DNA from: Candidatus Thermoplasmatota archaeon
Lineage (GTDB): Archaea > Thermoplasmatota > Thermoplasmata > UBA10834
Direction of reading: 5' to 3'
DNA: 55,127 nt
Assembly: GCA_018814355.1 (NCBI GenBank)
Contig: JAHIZT010000054.1
Coordinates: 1 to 55,127, forward strand
This document shows, piece after piece, positions 40,369 to 49,543 of the stretch (position 1 is the stretch's first letter; every line of letters starts with the position of its first letter). The translations under genes and the position numbers were made by a program. The notes under the pieces were generated by a model. That model had not been told where the DNA came from. It did no database searches and saw only the letters and a list, made by a program, of their open reading frames with translations.

Positions 40369-40685
40369 TCCCGATCGAATACTGGCTCGTGTTCAGCTCG
40401 CTCCTGTTCGCGATCGGAGCATACGGCGTGCTGTCCAGGAAGAACGCCATCGTCGTGCTAATGTCCATCGAGATCATGCTCAATGCCGCGAACATCAATC
40501 TGGTGGCATTCAGCTCATATCACACTGCGCTGCACGGAGTCCCGGACGCCTCGGGCCAGGTGTTCGCGCTGTTCTCAATCGCAGTCGCCGCTGCAGAGGT
40601 TGCAGTCGGCCTGGCCATCATCCTGTCGGTCTACAGGGGATATCAGACGATCGATGTTGACAAGATCAACATCCTGAGGTGGTAA
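40365..40685 (+). CDS. nuoK: Complex I subunit K
   Basis: 106 residues, three membrane segments. It shows the family pattern YWLVFSSLLFAIGAYGVLSRKNAIVVLMSIEIMLNAANINLVAF with the membrane Glu (SIEIMLNA) important for proton transfer, then SIAVAAAEVAVGLAIILSVYR. Start overlaps the second nuoJ gene by four bases. Confidence 0.94.
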   Translation: MIPIEYWLVFSSLLFAIGAYGVLSRKNAIVVLMSIEIMLNAANINLVAFSSYHTALHGVPDASGQVFALFSIAVAAAEVAVGLAIILSVYRGYQTIDVDKINILRW

Positions 40686-40686
40686 G

Positions 40687-42651
40687 ATGCTGGAGTACGC
40701 GTGGCTCATACCGGTCTTCCCCTTCGTTGCCTTCATCCTCATAGGTCTCCTACCAAGGCGCACGCTCGGCTGGGAGGACGGTGCGGGCTATGCGATTGTG
40801 GGCGCCGGGGGCGCGCTCATCATCTCCATGCTCATGATATGGGAGGTTATCAACGGTCGTACTCTGACGATCGATGCGCCCAGCACGGAATGGCTCGTCA
40901 TCGGCGGCTTCTCTATCAGGTTCGGGATCTGGATAGACCAACTCACGGCGGTGATGCTTGTGGTCGTCTCCATCGTGGGCACTCTCGTCGTCATCTACTC
41001 GGGCGGGTACATGCACGAGGAGGCCGAGCGGAGGAGGCGGTACTACGCGGAGATCATGCTGTTCATATCTGTCATGTACGGCCTCGTGATTGCCAACAAC
41101 TACCTCGAGATGTTCATCTTCTGGGAGCTCGTAGGTCTATGCTCCTACCTGCTCATAGGCTTCTGGTACGAGAAGCCCTCGGCTGCCAGTGCGGCCAAGA
41201 GGGCCTTCATTGTGACCCGCGTGGGCGACATCATGTTCATGGCGGGCATCATCATCCTGCTCAAGTATGTGGGGGCGCTCGACTTCGCCACACTATTCGC
41301 ATCGGGAGGCGTGAGCGCAGTTCCCCAAGACATGCTGACGCTCTCCACCGCTCTCATCTTCGGCGGCGCGATAGGCAAGAGCGCGCAGTTCCCGCTGCAT
41401 GAATGGCTGCCGGATGCGATGGAGGGCCCGACGACCGTGTCCGCCCTCATACACGCTGCGACCATGGTGAATGCCGGTGTGTACCTGACGGCTAGGACAT
41501 ATCCACTCCTTGTCCAGACTCCGGATAGCCTCCTGTTCGTCGCGGTCATAGGCGGAATAACGGCGCTGCTCGCCGCAACGGTCGCGCTCGTGGCTACGGA
41601 CATCAAGAGGGTCCTCGCATACAGTACCGTGAGCCAGCTCGGGTACATGATCCTCGGACTGGGCGCGGGCGGCTGGCTGCTGATCAAGTCGGGCTCCACC
41701 GCTGGCTATTCCGCGGCCTTGTTCCACCTGATGAACCACGGTTTCTTCAAGGCGCTCCTGTTCCTTTGCGCTGGCAGCGTGATCCATTCTGTCGGCACCA
41801 ACAATATGCGCGTCATGGGAGGTCTTCGTAAGAAGATGCCGATCACATCGATCACGATGCTCATCGGAGCACTGGCAATCGCCGGCATACCCCCGCTCTC
41901 GGGCTTTTGGAGCAAGGACGAAGTGCTCTCGTCGGTCTATCACGCTGGCCAATTCGACAGCGTGTTCCTGCTGCTCTGGTTCATGGGCGTAGCCACAGCT
42001 TTCCTGACAGCGTTCTACATGTTCAGGATGTGGTTCATGACCTTCTCCGGCGAGCCGAGGTCCGAGTACCACGCGCATGAGTCCCCCAGAATAATGACCG
42101 TGCCTCTGATGATCCTTGCCGGGCTTGCGGCAGTCTCTGGATTCGTCCTGTTCATGGGGGAGGGCTTCAAGCTCTTTCTCGAACGCTCTCTTGAGGGCCT
42201 CCCGATGCTCGTCCCCGAGCACGAGTCCTTCGCGGACATCGCTTCGAACGTGTTCACTGATGTGTTCACCTATCTTGTCCTCGGCCTAGTGGTCGCGGGC
42301 GTATTGATTGCCTACAGGATCTATCACATGCCAGGCTTCGACAGGTCAGTGTTCGCCAGGGGCTTTTCGGGCAGAATGCAGAAGGTCCTCGAAAACAGAT
42401 GGTACATCAGCAAGTTCTACGACGATTTCGCGCTGACCGTCTGGTACGGATTCTCGCTCATAGCTGATAAGTTCGACAGGTATGTCATAGATGGCATCGT
42501 GAACGGCTTCGCCTACCTGGGAGCGAACTTGGGCGGAGTCATCAGAAAGGCCCAGTCAGGGAATGTCCAGAGGTACGCGAGCCTGATAGTCCTGGGTATC
42601 GTCCTGCTGCTGATCTTCGTGGTATACATCTTGCCTTGGGGAGGTCTGTGA
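40687..42651 (+). CDS. nuoL: Complex I subunit L (antiporter-like)
   Basis: 654 residues. It has the Mrp-antiporter-type core with about 14-16 membrane helices, including MFIFWELVGLCSYLLIGFWYE (the Glu of helix 5), FPLHEWLPDAMEGPTTVSALIHAATMVNAGVYL, the broken helices and LAYSTVSQLGYMILGLGAG. The C-terminal region (about 560-654) contains the long lateral helix and the last membrane segment. Normal length. One base separates it from nuoK. Confidence 0.95.
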   Translation: MLEYAWLIPVFPFVAFILIGLLPRRTLGWEDGAGYAIVGAGGALIISMLMIWEVINGRTLTIDAPSTEWLVIGGFSIRFGIWIDQLTAVMLVVVSIVGTLVVIYSGGYMHEEAERRRRYYAEIMLFISVMYGLVIANNYLEMFIFWELVGLCSYLLIGFWYEKPSAASAAKRAFIVTRVGDIMFMAGIIILLKYVGALDFATLFASGGVSAVPQDMLTLSTALIFGGAIGKSAQFPLHEWLPDAMEGPTTVSALIHAATMVNAGVYLTARTYPLLVQTPDSLLFVAVIGGITALLAATVALVATDIKRVLAYSTVSQLGYMILGLGAGGWLLIKSGSTAGYSAALFHLMNHGFFKALLFLCAGSVIHSVGTNNMRVMGGLRKKMPITSITMLIGALAIAGIPPLSGFWSKDEVLSSVYHAGQFDSVFLLLWFMGVATAFLTAFYMFRMWFMTFSGEPRSEYHAHESPRIMTVPLMILAGLAAVSGFVLFMGEGFKLFLERSLEGLPMLVPEHESFADIASNVFTDVFTYLVLGLVVAGVLIAYRIYHMPGFDRSVFARGFSGRMQKVLENRWYISKFYDDFALTVWYGFSLIADKFDRYVIDGIVNGFAYLGANLGGVIRKAQSGNVQRYASLIVLGIVLLLIFVVYILPWGGL

Positions 42652-42652
42652 C

Positions 42653-44176
42653 ATGTTCGAGGGCGTTCCGATAGTTTCGATCATAATCCTGATGCCTCTC
42701 ATCGGCGCCGCGTGCACCTTCCTCCTCGGGAGGTACGAGAAGTATGCCAAATGGGTGGCGCTCTCGTTCTCATTGGTCGCGCTGGTACTGTCGGTCCTAG
42801 TGGCCCTGGTCTTCATGGTCGAGCCCGATTCGACGGCAACTGGATACCATGACGGGCGCGGGTTCTACAATTTCCAGTTCTACGAGTCGGCCACCTGGAT
42901 CAAGTCGCTCGGGATAACGTACATCGTGGGCCTCGACGGCATCGGCCTCCCGATGTTCGTGCTAACCACGCTCCTAAGCACGCTCTCGATATTGTTCTCG
43001 TGGGACACCAAGCTCAGGCCGAAGGAGTACTTCGGGCTCATGCTCATACTCGAGGTCGGCGTCCTGGGCGTGTTCTCGTCTCTGGACTACTTCGTGTTCT
43101 ATGTGTTCTGGGAGATCGTCCTGATACCGATGTACTTCATGATCGGTGTCTGGGGCGGGCCGAACAAGGACTATGCGGCGATCAAGTTCTTCATCTACAC
43201 GCACATCGCGAGTCTAGCGCTCCTCATCGCCATAATGGCCATGTACTTCCAGGCGGGCGTGAACTCCTTCGGCATGGAGGACATATGGCGCGCGGGGCAG
43301 ACGGAGTTCACAAAGGTGTTTCAGGTAGCTGCCTTCGGAGCAACATTCTTCGGGTTCGGCGTGAAGCTTCCCATGGTTCCGTTCCACACTTGGTTGCCTG
43401 ACGCGCATGTCGAGGCACCGACCGCTGGAAGCGTCTTGCTGGCCGGCCTGCTGCTCAAGATGGGCGGCTACGGCATCATCAGAGTGGCCATTCCCACTTT
43501 GCCCGAGGGCGCGGATGCGTTGCAGATAGTGATGGCCATTGTCGCCATCGCGAGCATCCTTTACGGTGCGATTTTGTGTCTCGCCCAGAAGGACCTCAAG
43601 AAGATGGTCGCGTACAGCTCCATCAGCCATATGGGCTTCGTGCTGCTGGGATTCGCGACGTTCACTCAGCTGGGGATCGTCGCGGGCGTGTTCCAGATGT
43701 TCGCCCATGGGCTCGTCACGGCAGTCCTGTTCATGATGTGCGGTGTTGTCCAGCACCATTGCGGTACCAGGATGATCCCGAGCCTGGGAGGGCTGTCCAA
43801 GAAGATGCCCGTGGCCTCGACCATGATGACGATCGGGTTCCTTGCCTCATTGGGTCTGCCGGGCCTGGTTAGCTTCGCTGCCGAGTTCATGGTGCTCGCG
43901 AGCATGTATCAGACTTGGGCGCTCTGGCTGTTCCTTCCGATAATCAGCGTCGCGATCACTGCTGGGTACTACATGTGGGCCCTGCAGAGATCCATGTTCG
44001 GTCCGATGACGCAAAAGATCGACACCGCGCATGTGCACGATATCAGCTGGTTCGAGGGAGCTCCTGTTGGGATACTCATCGCTCTGATCGCGCTGTTCGG
44101 CGTGTTCCCGATGCTCATATTCCAGTACATAGACCCAGCGGTGAAGATAGTGCTCGGGCTTCTGGGAGGTGGATGA
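42653..44176 (+). CDS. nuoM: Complex I subunit M (antiporter-like)
   Basis: 507 residues. It shows DYFVFYVFWEIVLIPMYFMIGVWGG (membrane Glu), KLPMVPFHTWLPDAHVEAPTAGSVLLAGLLLKMGGYG and KKMVAYSSISHMGFVLLGFAT, all standard NuoM signatures. It begins one base after nuoL. The end overlaps the ribosome-binding region of nuoN. Confidence 0.95.
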   Translation: MFEGVPIVSIIILMPLIGAACTFLLGRYEKYAKWVALSFSLVALVLSVLVALVFMVEPDSTATGYHDGRGFYNFQFYESATWIKSLGITYIVGLDGIGLPMFVLTTLLSTLSILFSWDTKLRPKEYFGLMLILEVGVLGVFSSLDYFVFYVFWEIVLIPMYFMIGVWGGPNKDYAAIKFFIYTHIASLALLIAIMAMYFQAGVNSFGMEDIWRAGQTEFTKVFQVAAFGATFFGFGVKLPMVPFHTWLPDAHVEAPTAGSVLLAGLLLKMGGYGIIRVAIPTLPEGADALQIVMAIVAIASILYGAILCLAQKDLKKMVAYSSISHMGFVLLGFATFTQLGIVAGVFQMFAHGLVTAVLFMMCGVVQHHCGTRMIPSLGGLSKKMPVASTMMTIGFLASLGLPGLVSFAAEFMVLASMYQTWALWLFLPIISVAITAGYYMWALQRSMFGPMTQKIDTAHVHDISWFEGAPVGILIALIALFGVFPMLIFQYIDPAVKIVLGLLGGG

Positions 44177-44177
44177 G

Positions 44178-45671
44178 GTGTCCGTCTGGAACTACTTGGA
44201 CGTGCTTACCCCACAGCTGCTTCTGATAGTGTTCGCGCTGCTGATGCCAGCCCTCGACTACATCTTCAAAGACAAGCGGGTCATCTCCATGATGGCACTC
44301 GCGCCGCTGGTCGCGGTCGCCGCTGCGCTCATATCATGGATATTCCTAGATATCTGGACCCCGCCGGAGAGCCAGATCAGCCTGATCGATTTGGACATCT
44401 TCGCCGGCCTGTTCATGCTCGTGTTCGTCTCGGTGGGGATCGTCGTCGTGCTCGGCTCACCAGAGTTCATCAAGAACGACAAGAACCAAGGTGAGTACTA
44501 TGCGCTCATCCTGCTGGCCATCACGGGCATGACGATCGTTGCAGAATCCACCGACCTGATCGCCCTGTTCGTGGGCCTCGAGATCGCAGGCATATCGTCG
44601 TTCGCCCTCTCCGGCTTCAGGAAGACGGAGAAGAGGAGCGCAGAGGCAGCGACCAAGTACTTCATCGTCGGAGGCTTCTCGTCAGCGCTGACGCTGTTCG
44701 CCATATCGCTCCTCTACGGGGTCGGCGGCACGACCAACATAGCCTCCATAGGTTCCATACTGACGACATCCACCGCGCCCTGGATCATAGACTCTCACCC
44801 GGTCGTCCTGCTCGCTGCGGTCATGCTAATGGCGGGCATCGGGTTCAAGATCGCAATGGTCCCGTTCCACATGTGGGCCCCGGACGTGTACGAGGGTGCT
44901 CCGACGCCGATATCAGGCCTGCTCGCAGCCGCCTCGAAGAAGATGGGATTCGCCGCGTTCTTCAAGATATTCCTCGTTGCGATAATCGTCACGAAGACGG
45001 ATTGGGAGGAAGCGGTCGCCGTCCTCGCGATCCTCACGATGATTGTCGGCAATCTGATCGCGGTCTCGCAGACCAACATAAAGAGGATGCTCGCGTACTC
45101 GTCGATCGCCCAGGCGGGCTACATACTGATCGCGCTCCCGGTGGCAACCCAGTACGCAGTCGCTGGCGGCATATTCCACATCATCACGCACGCGTTCATG
45201 AAGTCCGGGGCGTTCATGGTCGTCGCGGCAATGGGGGCCGTGGCTGTCGGCGAGAAGCTCGAGGATTTCAAAGGACTGAGCAAGCGGTCGCCCTTCCTCG
45301 CGTTCTCCATGACACTGTTCCTGCTCTCGCTGGCGGGCATCCCGCCTCTTGCTGGCTTCTCTAGCAAGTTCGTGCTCTTCTCGTCGGCGGTGGAAGCCTC
45401 CTTCATAGATGGTCAGGGATGGATGATATGGCTCGCGGTCGCTGGCGTGCTCAACAGCGCTTTGTCATTGTACTATTACGCGCGCGTGATCAAGAATATG
45501 TACATGGAGAAGGGCCCTTCGGAAAAGGTGAGGGTCCCGCCGATGCTCGGAGCCGCCATCTCCGTCGCGGTGATCATGGTAGTCGCAATCGGCATCTATC
45601 CGGATGCGGTCGTCACAGCCTGCAGGCACGCGGGCGAAACCTTCTCGGGCCTTGTTTCCGGCTGGCCCTGA
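44178..45671 (+). CDS. nuoN: Complex I subunit N (antiporter-like)
   Basis: 497 residues from a GTG at 44178, six bases after GGGAGGTG. A GTG three codons earlier (44169) lies inside that site and is less likely. Family motifs are LIALFVGLEIAGISSFALSGFRK, KIAMVPFHMWAPDVYEGAPTPISG and KRMLAYSSIAQAGYILIALP, and it ends near residue 490 after 14 membrane helices. It is the last pump gene; quinone-related genes follow after 72 bases with their own promoter. Confidence 0.94.
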   Translation: MSVWNYLDVLTPQLLLIVFALLMPALDYIFKDKRVISMMALAPLVAVAAALISWIFLDIWTPPESQISLIDLDIFAGLFMLVFVSVGIVVVLGSPEFIKNDKNQGEYYALILLAITGMTIVAESTDLIALFVGLEIAGISSFALSGFRKTEKRSAEAATKYFIVGGFSSALTLFAISLLYGVGGTTNIASIGSILTTSTAPWIIDSHPVVLLAAVMLMAGIGFKIAMVPFHMWAPDVYEGAPTPISGLLAAASKKMGFAAFFKIFLVAIIVTKTDWEEAVAVLAILTMIVGNLIAVSQTNIKRMLAYSSIAQAGYILIALPVATQYAVAGGIFHIITHAFMKSGAFMVVAAMGAVAVGEKLEDFKGLSKRSPFLAFSMTLFLLSLAGIPPLAGFSSKFVLFSSAVEASFIDGQGWMIWLAVAGVLNSALSLYYYARVIKNMYMEKGPSEKVRVPPMLGAAISVAVIMVVAIGIYPDAVVTACRHAGETFSGLVSGWP

Positions 45672-45730
45672 AGCCCCTGTCGGAAGGCATGGCCAGACGC
45701 TCATTTTCCACCCTGTCCAGCAGGCACTAC

Positions 45731-45740
45731 GCTTAAGTAG
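45731..45740 (+). promoter_or_regulatory. Candidate TATA box for the polyprenyl synthase gene
   Basis: GCTTAAGTAG is centred about 30 bases before the third in-frame ATG (45765), which would be a leaderless start, but too close to the first ATG (45744). Confidence 0.45.
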
Positions 45741-45743
45741 CAA

Positions 45744-46736
45744 ATGGTCAATATGCGCAACACCATGACCACGAAGCCATGGGATTTCGGCATCCAGAAG
45801 GAGCTCCGGATGGTTGATGAGAAGCTCCACGAAATGGTGAAATCCCGGGAGAAGGTTCTGACTGACGCCTCCTTGCATGTCATAGACGCCGGTGGCAAGA
45901 GGATCAGGCCGACGGTCACGATCCTCGCATACAGGGCTCTTGGCGGCTCCGATGTCTCGAAGATAGTCGATATCGCAGCCGGGTTCGAACTCATACATTC
46001 AGCGACGCTCATACACGACGACATCAACGACGGCGGCTCCACTAGGAGAGGCCGGGAGACAGTTTTCAAGAAGTACGGTATGCACGATGCCATCGTAACC
46101 GGCGACTTCCTCTTCTCGCAGGCGTTCAGGATAGGAGGCGTGTTTGACAAGACGGTAGTGCAGACGACAGCGGACGCCTGTGCCGCGTTGGCCGAGGGCG
46201 AGATACTTCAAAACAGGTACAGGCACAGGAAGGATCTGACCGTTGACACTTATCTCCAGGTCGCCGAAAGGAAGACCGCGGAGCCCATCAGAGCAGGCGC
46301 GATGGTGGGCGCCTACCTGGCAGGCGGCAGCCCTGAGGCGATCCAGAGCTTGGGAGCGTACGGACAGGATCTAGGCATCGCGTTCCAGATCGTCGATGAC
46401 ATCCTCGATTTCACAGGCGATGAGAAGAAGACCGGCAAGATGGTCGGGAACGACCTCAAGGAGGGCAACCTCACTCTGCCTTCCCTGCTCGCAATCAAGA
46501 GCTCCAAAGATGCGAAGAAAGCAATCCTGGACGTGATAGCCCGCGAGGAACCATCGGCGGACGATGTCAGGAAATGCGCTCAGCTCGTGATCAAGTCGGG
46601 AGCCATCAAGAAGGCCAAGGACATGGGAGAGTTCTACGGGATAGAGGCCCTAGGACATCTCGGATGCCTGTCTGATAACCAGCACAGCCAAGGCCTCAGG
46701 GACCTGGTGAACAAGGTGCTCGGAAGGGAATCGTGA
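45744..46736 (+). CDS. Trans-polyprenyl diphosphate synthase
   Basis: 330 residues. Both Asp-rich motifs are present: HDDINDGG near 92 (DDxxD) and VDDILDFTGDEKKTGK near 215, plus GGKRIRPTV near 50. The order STRRGRETVFKKYG after the first motif resembles long-chain (hepta/octaprenyl) synthases used for quinone tails rather than short GGPP synthases. The following MenG-like and reductase genes support a quinone role. The product chain length cannot be fixed from sequence. The TATA spacing favours the ATG at 45765, removing seven residues. Confidence 0.88.
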   Translation: MVNMRNTMTTKPWDFGIQKELRMVDEKLHEMVKSREKVLTDASLHVIDAGGKRIRPTVTILAYRALGGSDVSKIVDIAAGFELIHSATLIHDDINDGGSTRRGRETVFKKYGMHDAIVTGDFLFSQAFRIGGVFDKTVVQTTADACAALAEGEILQNRYRHRKDLTVDTYLQVAERKTAEPIRAGAMVGAYLAGGSPEAIQSLGAYGQDLGIAFQIVDDILDFTGDEKKTGKMVGNDLKEGNLTLPSLLAIKSSKDAKKAILDVIAREEPSADDVRKCAQLVIKSGAIKKAKDMGEFYGIEALGHLGCLSDNQHSQGLRDLVNKVLGRES

Positions 46737-46746
46737 GGATGCACTG

Positions 46747-47472
46747 ATGGATCCGCAAGGCATGAGTGGAAGGGAATGGCACGAAGTGATGGACGCCATG
46801 GAGGAGGTCGGGCCTTACTACGACAGGGTCAATTGGATGATAACATTCGGACTGGTGGACAAGTGGCGGAAGAAGGTCGCCTCCATTGCTGGTCCGGACG
46901 ATGTGGTGCTCGAGATCGGGTCCGGTCCGGGCAACTTCACAAAGCATCTGACATCGAACCAGGTGTTCGCACTCGAGCCGTCCAGCGAACTGTCGTCATA
47001 TGCGAAGCAGCTGCTCGACCACGACAGGGTGACTTTCCTGAAGGGCGTAGGCGAAAGGATCCCTCTCACTGACAAGTCCGTTGACAAGGTGTTCTGCGTA
47101 TTCTCGTTCAGAGACTTCTTCGACAGGCGCGCAGGGGCGGAGGAGATGCACCGCGTGCTCAGAGACGGCGGAGAGGTCGTGATTGTCGACATGGCGAAGC
47201 CACCGCCAGGTCCGTTGGCGAAGATGCTTGAGTTTCATGTCAGGCATATGGTCCCGCCGCTCACGCGCCTTGTAGTGCCATCTGTTGCCAGGGAGAGATG
47301 GACCCGGGATCCCTACCGAATTCTCCTCGATACATACGATGCCTACGGGTCAACAAAGGTCTATGAGGACCTTTTAAAGAGGACAGGTTTCTCTGACGTA
47401 TCGACCGAGTATCTGGAGCTCAAAGGAGCGACGATGACCAGGGGGATGAAACCTTGGACGTCGACGTTCTGA
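46747..47472 (+). CDS. UbiE/MenG-like quinone methyltransferase
   Basis: 241-residue SAM-dependent class I methyltransferase. SAM-binding motif VLEIGSGPGNFTKHL lies near 55, followed by FALEPSSEL, GVGERIPLTDKSVDKVFCVFSFRDFFDR and EMHRVLRDGGEVVIVDMAKPP, the pattern of UbiE/MenG. It probably methylates the prenylated quinone ring. Ten bases separate it from the polyprenyl synthase, and its 3' end overlaps the start of the flavoprotein gene by 19 bases. Another small-molecule substrate is possible. Confidence 0.82.
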   Translation: MDPQGMSGREWHEVMDAMEEVGPYYDRVNWMITFGLVDKWRKKVASIAGPDDVVLEIGSGPGNFTKHLTSNQVFALEPSSELSSYAKQLLDHDRVTFLKGVGERIPLTDKSVDKVFCVFSFRDFFDRRAGAEEMHRVLRDGGEVVIVDMAKPPPGPLAKMLEFHVRHMVPPLTRLVVPSVARERWTRDPYRILLDTYDAYGSTKVYEDLLKRTGFSDVSTEYLELKGATMTRGMKPWTSTF

Positions 47473-48536
47473 TAGTCGGCGCTGGTCCGGCTGGGAGCAC
47501 GACCGCTAGGTACTGTGCGGGAAGAGACCTAGACGTTCTGATGATAGACAGGCGGACCGAGATCGGTTACCCTGTCCAATGCGGTGAGTTCCTCCCCGAT
47601 GCGAAAGAGATGTACTCGATGTTCCCCAAGAGCATGGACCTCGAGGAGCTTTTCACGCTCGACGACTCGCTGGTCACCGGAAGTTCCGACCACATCGATC
47701 TGATCTCCCCCAAGGACAGGGTCTACAGGTGTGCGTTCAGGGGTCGCACCCTAGACCGCAGGTCGTTCGACAAGTACCTGGCGGGACTGGCTGTCGAGGC
47801 GGGTGCGAGGCTGGAGACCGGCGCTTCATTGTTGTCTATCAAGGACGGGTTGGCAAAGACGACCCTCGGGGATGTCAAGGCGAGGGTGATAGTTGGAGCT
47901 GATGGACCGAATTCGAGGACCGCGAAGAGCATCGGCTTGTCTGGCCCGGCTGCGAAGTATCCTGCGATAACATGCCATGCCGATGGCGACTTCGAGCCCG
48001 TCATCAAGATGTATTTCGGACACCTGGCTCCGGGAGGCTACGCCTGGGTGATCCCCAAGCGGACCGGCGCGAATGTGGGGGCCGGATTCAACCCGAAGCT
48101 GTTGAAGGAGCGCCCAAGCGAATTGTTCAGGAGGTTCGCTTCGAGGCTCGGGCTGACCTACGAGGACGTCTCCATGAAGCTCGTTCCTATGTCAGGACCT
48201 GTGCCCCAAACCGTGAAGGACAACGTGCTCCTCGTAGGAGATGCTGCGGGCCAAGTCATGGCTACAAACGGCGGTGGCATACCGATAGCTATGATCGCTG
48301 GTAGGATCGCCGGACAGACTGTCAGGCAGCACTTGAAGGATGGCCGGGCGCTGTCGGAGTATGAACGAAGATGGAGGGACGTCCTGGGCAAACCACTTGC
48401 AGATTCCTTGTGGACGAAGACGCTCGGGGACCGCTTCTTCCCGACAGACAGGCGCACCGAGTTCGCGATGTTCGTGCTCAGGAGATGGGGCCTGGCCAGG
48501 GCGATCAGGTGCACCAAGGTATTCTATCTATTCTAG
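47454..48536 (+). CDS. Geranylgeranyl reductase-family flavoprotein, TTG start
   Basis: 360 residues. N-terminal FAD Rossmann motif VLIVGAGPAGSTTARYCAG, then YPVQCGEFLPD (the conserved GGR Cys region), RGRTLDRRSFDKYLA, IVGADGPNSRTAKSIG, and GDAAGQVMATNGGGIPIAMIAGR at about 262-284. These enzymes saturate double bonds in archaeal lipid or menaquinone side chains. The start is a TTG at 47454, with GGGGGATG seven bases upstream and no suitable ATG. It lies inside the end of the methyltransferase gene. Its place behind two quinone-type genes favours saturation of the quinone tail over core lipid, but both are possible. Confidence 0.9.
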   Translation: MDVDVLIVGAGPAGSTTARYCAGRDLDVLMIDRRTEIGYPVQCGEFLPDAKEMYSMFPKSMDLEELFTLDDSLVTGSSDHIDLISPKDRVYRCAFRGRTLDRRSFDKYLAGLAVEAGARLETGASLLSIKDGLAKTTLGDVKARVIVGADGPNSRTAKSIGLSGPAAKYPAITCHADGDFEPVIKMYFGHLAPGGYAWVIPKRTGANVGAGFNPKLLKERPSELFRRFASRLGLTYEDVSMKLVPMSGPVPQTVKDNVLLVGDAAGQVMATNGGGIPIAMIAGRIAGQTVRQHLKDGRALSEYERRWRDVLGKPLADSLWTKTLGDRFFPTDRRTEFAMFVLRRWGLARAIRCTKVFYLF

Positions 48537-48559
48537 TCATGGCTCGAAATCGGGAAATG

Positions 48560-48568
48560 CCTTAAGTC
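48560..48568 (+). promoter_or_regulatory. Candidate TATA box for rubrerythrin
   Basis: CCTTAAGTC about 33 bases before the ATG, with an AGGAG site in the short leader. Confidence 0.45.
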
Positions 48569-48597
48569 CCCATTCCATTTCCCAGAACAGGAGCTAG

Positions 48598-49143
48598 ATG
48601 CATATGACCAAAACCGAGGAGAATTTGAGACATGCCCTAGCCGGCGAGAGCGAGGCGAGGGCGAAGTATGTGAAGTGGGCCGGAATCGCCAACAAGGAGG
48701 GCCACCAGGCTGTCGCAAGGATATTCCTGGAGACCGCAGAGAACGAGTACGAGCACTCAGCGATGATCATGAACCTGTTGAATATCCCTGGTACTACCGA
48801 GGAGAACCTGAAGACCGCCGCCGGGGGCGAAGTCCATGAGTGGACCAAGATGTACCCACAGTTCCTGGAGGAGGCCCGGAAGGAGGGGAACGAGCGGGCC
48901 GTGAAATTCTTTGAGAACATCCAGGCGATCGAGAAACACCACGGGAAGAGGTACCAGCTGCTGCTCGACCGCCTGAAGAACAGCACTCTGTACAAGTCTG
49001 ACAAGGAGGAGACCTGGTTCTGCACGAACTGCGGCTTCATGCACAAGGGAAAGGAAGCGCCGCAGACATGCCCGAACTGCCTGCACCCCAGAGGGTATTT
49101 CAAGAGGATATCGGAAGTGGACTACGGCAAGATCGAGTTGTAA
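48598..49143 (+). CDS. rbr: Rubrerythrin
   Basis: 181 residues: an N-terminal ferritin-like di-iron four-helix domain with the motifs GESEARAKY (about 15-23), ENEYEHSAM, and the second pair around FENIQAIEKHHGKRY, then a C-terminal rubredoxin-like domain CTNCGFMHKGKEAPQTCPNC (about 142-161). It reduces hydrogen peroxide in anaerobes. Its presence and single-gene transcription point to a strictly anaerobic host that meets occasional oxygen. Confidence 0.95.
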   Translation: MHMTKTEENLRHALAGESEARAKYVKWAGIANKEGHQAVARIFLETAENEYEHSAMIMNLLNIPGTTEENLKTAAGGEVHEWTKMYPQFLEEARKEGNERAVKFFENIQAIEKHHGKRYQLLLDRLKNSTLYKSDKEETWFCTNCGFMHKGKEAPQTCPNCLHPRGYFKRISEVDYGKIEL

Positions 49144-49167
49144 CAACCTTTCAAGGGTGGCCAGTAA

Positions 49168-49177
49168 CCATTAAGCC
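49168..49177 (+). promoter_or_regulatory. Candidate TATA box for the ASCH-like protein gene
   Basis: CCATTAAGCC about 38 bases before the ATG at 49211; a GCGGGTAGAT site lies in between. Confidence 0.35.
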
Positions 49178-49210
49178 ACGGGACGGATAACCCCCTGCGG
49201 GTAGATACGA

Positions 49211-49543
49211 ATGCGATTCAGGGCCATGCAGTTCTCCCAAGACTGGAAGAAGTTGGACGACCGGTTCTTCGCCACCATCAGGGCGCATCGCGGTGAGCTG
49301 AAGTACAGCCCGGACGAGAAGGTCGAGGTCCAGAGCCCGAAGAAGAAATTCACGGCACACGTGCTGCTCGCTCTTGACACTCCGATAAGGAAAATCCCGC
49401 TGGCGTTCCTCGAGTACGACCTCGAGGCGAAGCCCGGCGAGACGCGTGAGGACCTGATCAACAAGCTCGCGAAGCTGTACAAGTTCTCGGAGAAGCCCAG
49501 GGAAGAGGAGACGGTCACGATCTATTTCCTCGAGAGACTCTAG
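49211..49543 (+). CDS. Small archaeal protein, possible ASCH-like fold
   Basis: 110 residues. The pattern RFRAMQFSQDWKKLDDRFFATIR, then YSPDEKVEVQSPKKKFTAHVLL and IPLAFLEYDLEAKPGETREDLINKLAKLY resembles the beta-barrel ASCH/PUA-like small proteins that bind RNA or nucleotides in archaea. No catalytic residues are evident. It converges with nob1: the two stops overlap. Assignment is by pattern only. Confidence 0.6.
   Translation: MRFRAMQFSQDWKKLDDRFFATIRAHRGELKYSPDEKVEVQSPKKKFTAHVLLALDTPIRKIPLAFLEYDLEAKPGETREDLINKLAKLYKFSEKPREEETVTIYFLERL

Noticed and set aside
35273-45671. Membrane-bound hydrogenase (Mbh/Ech) instead of complex I
   Set aside because: NuoD ends in GGLDMCIGEADR and lacks the paired Cys ligands of a NiFe centre.
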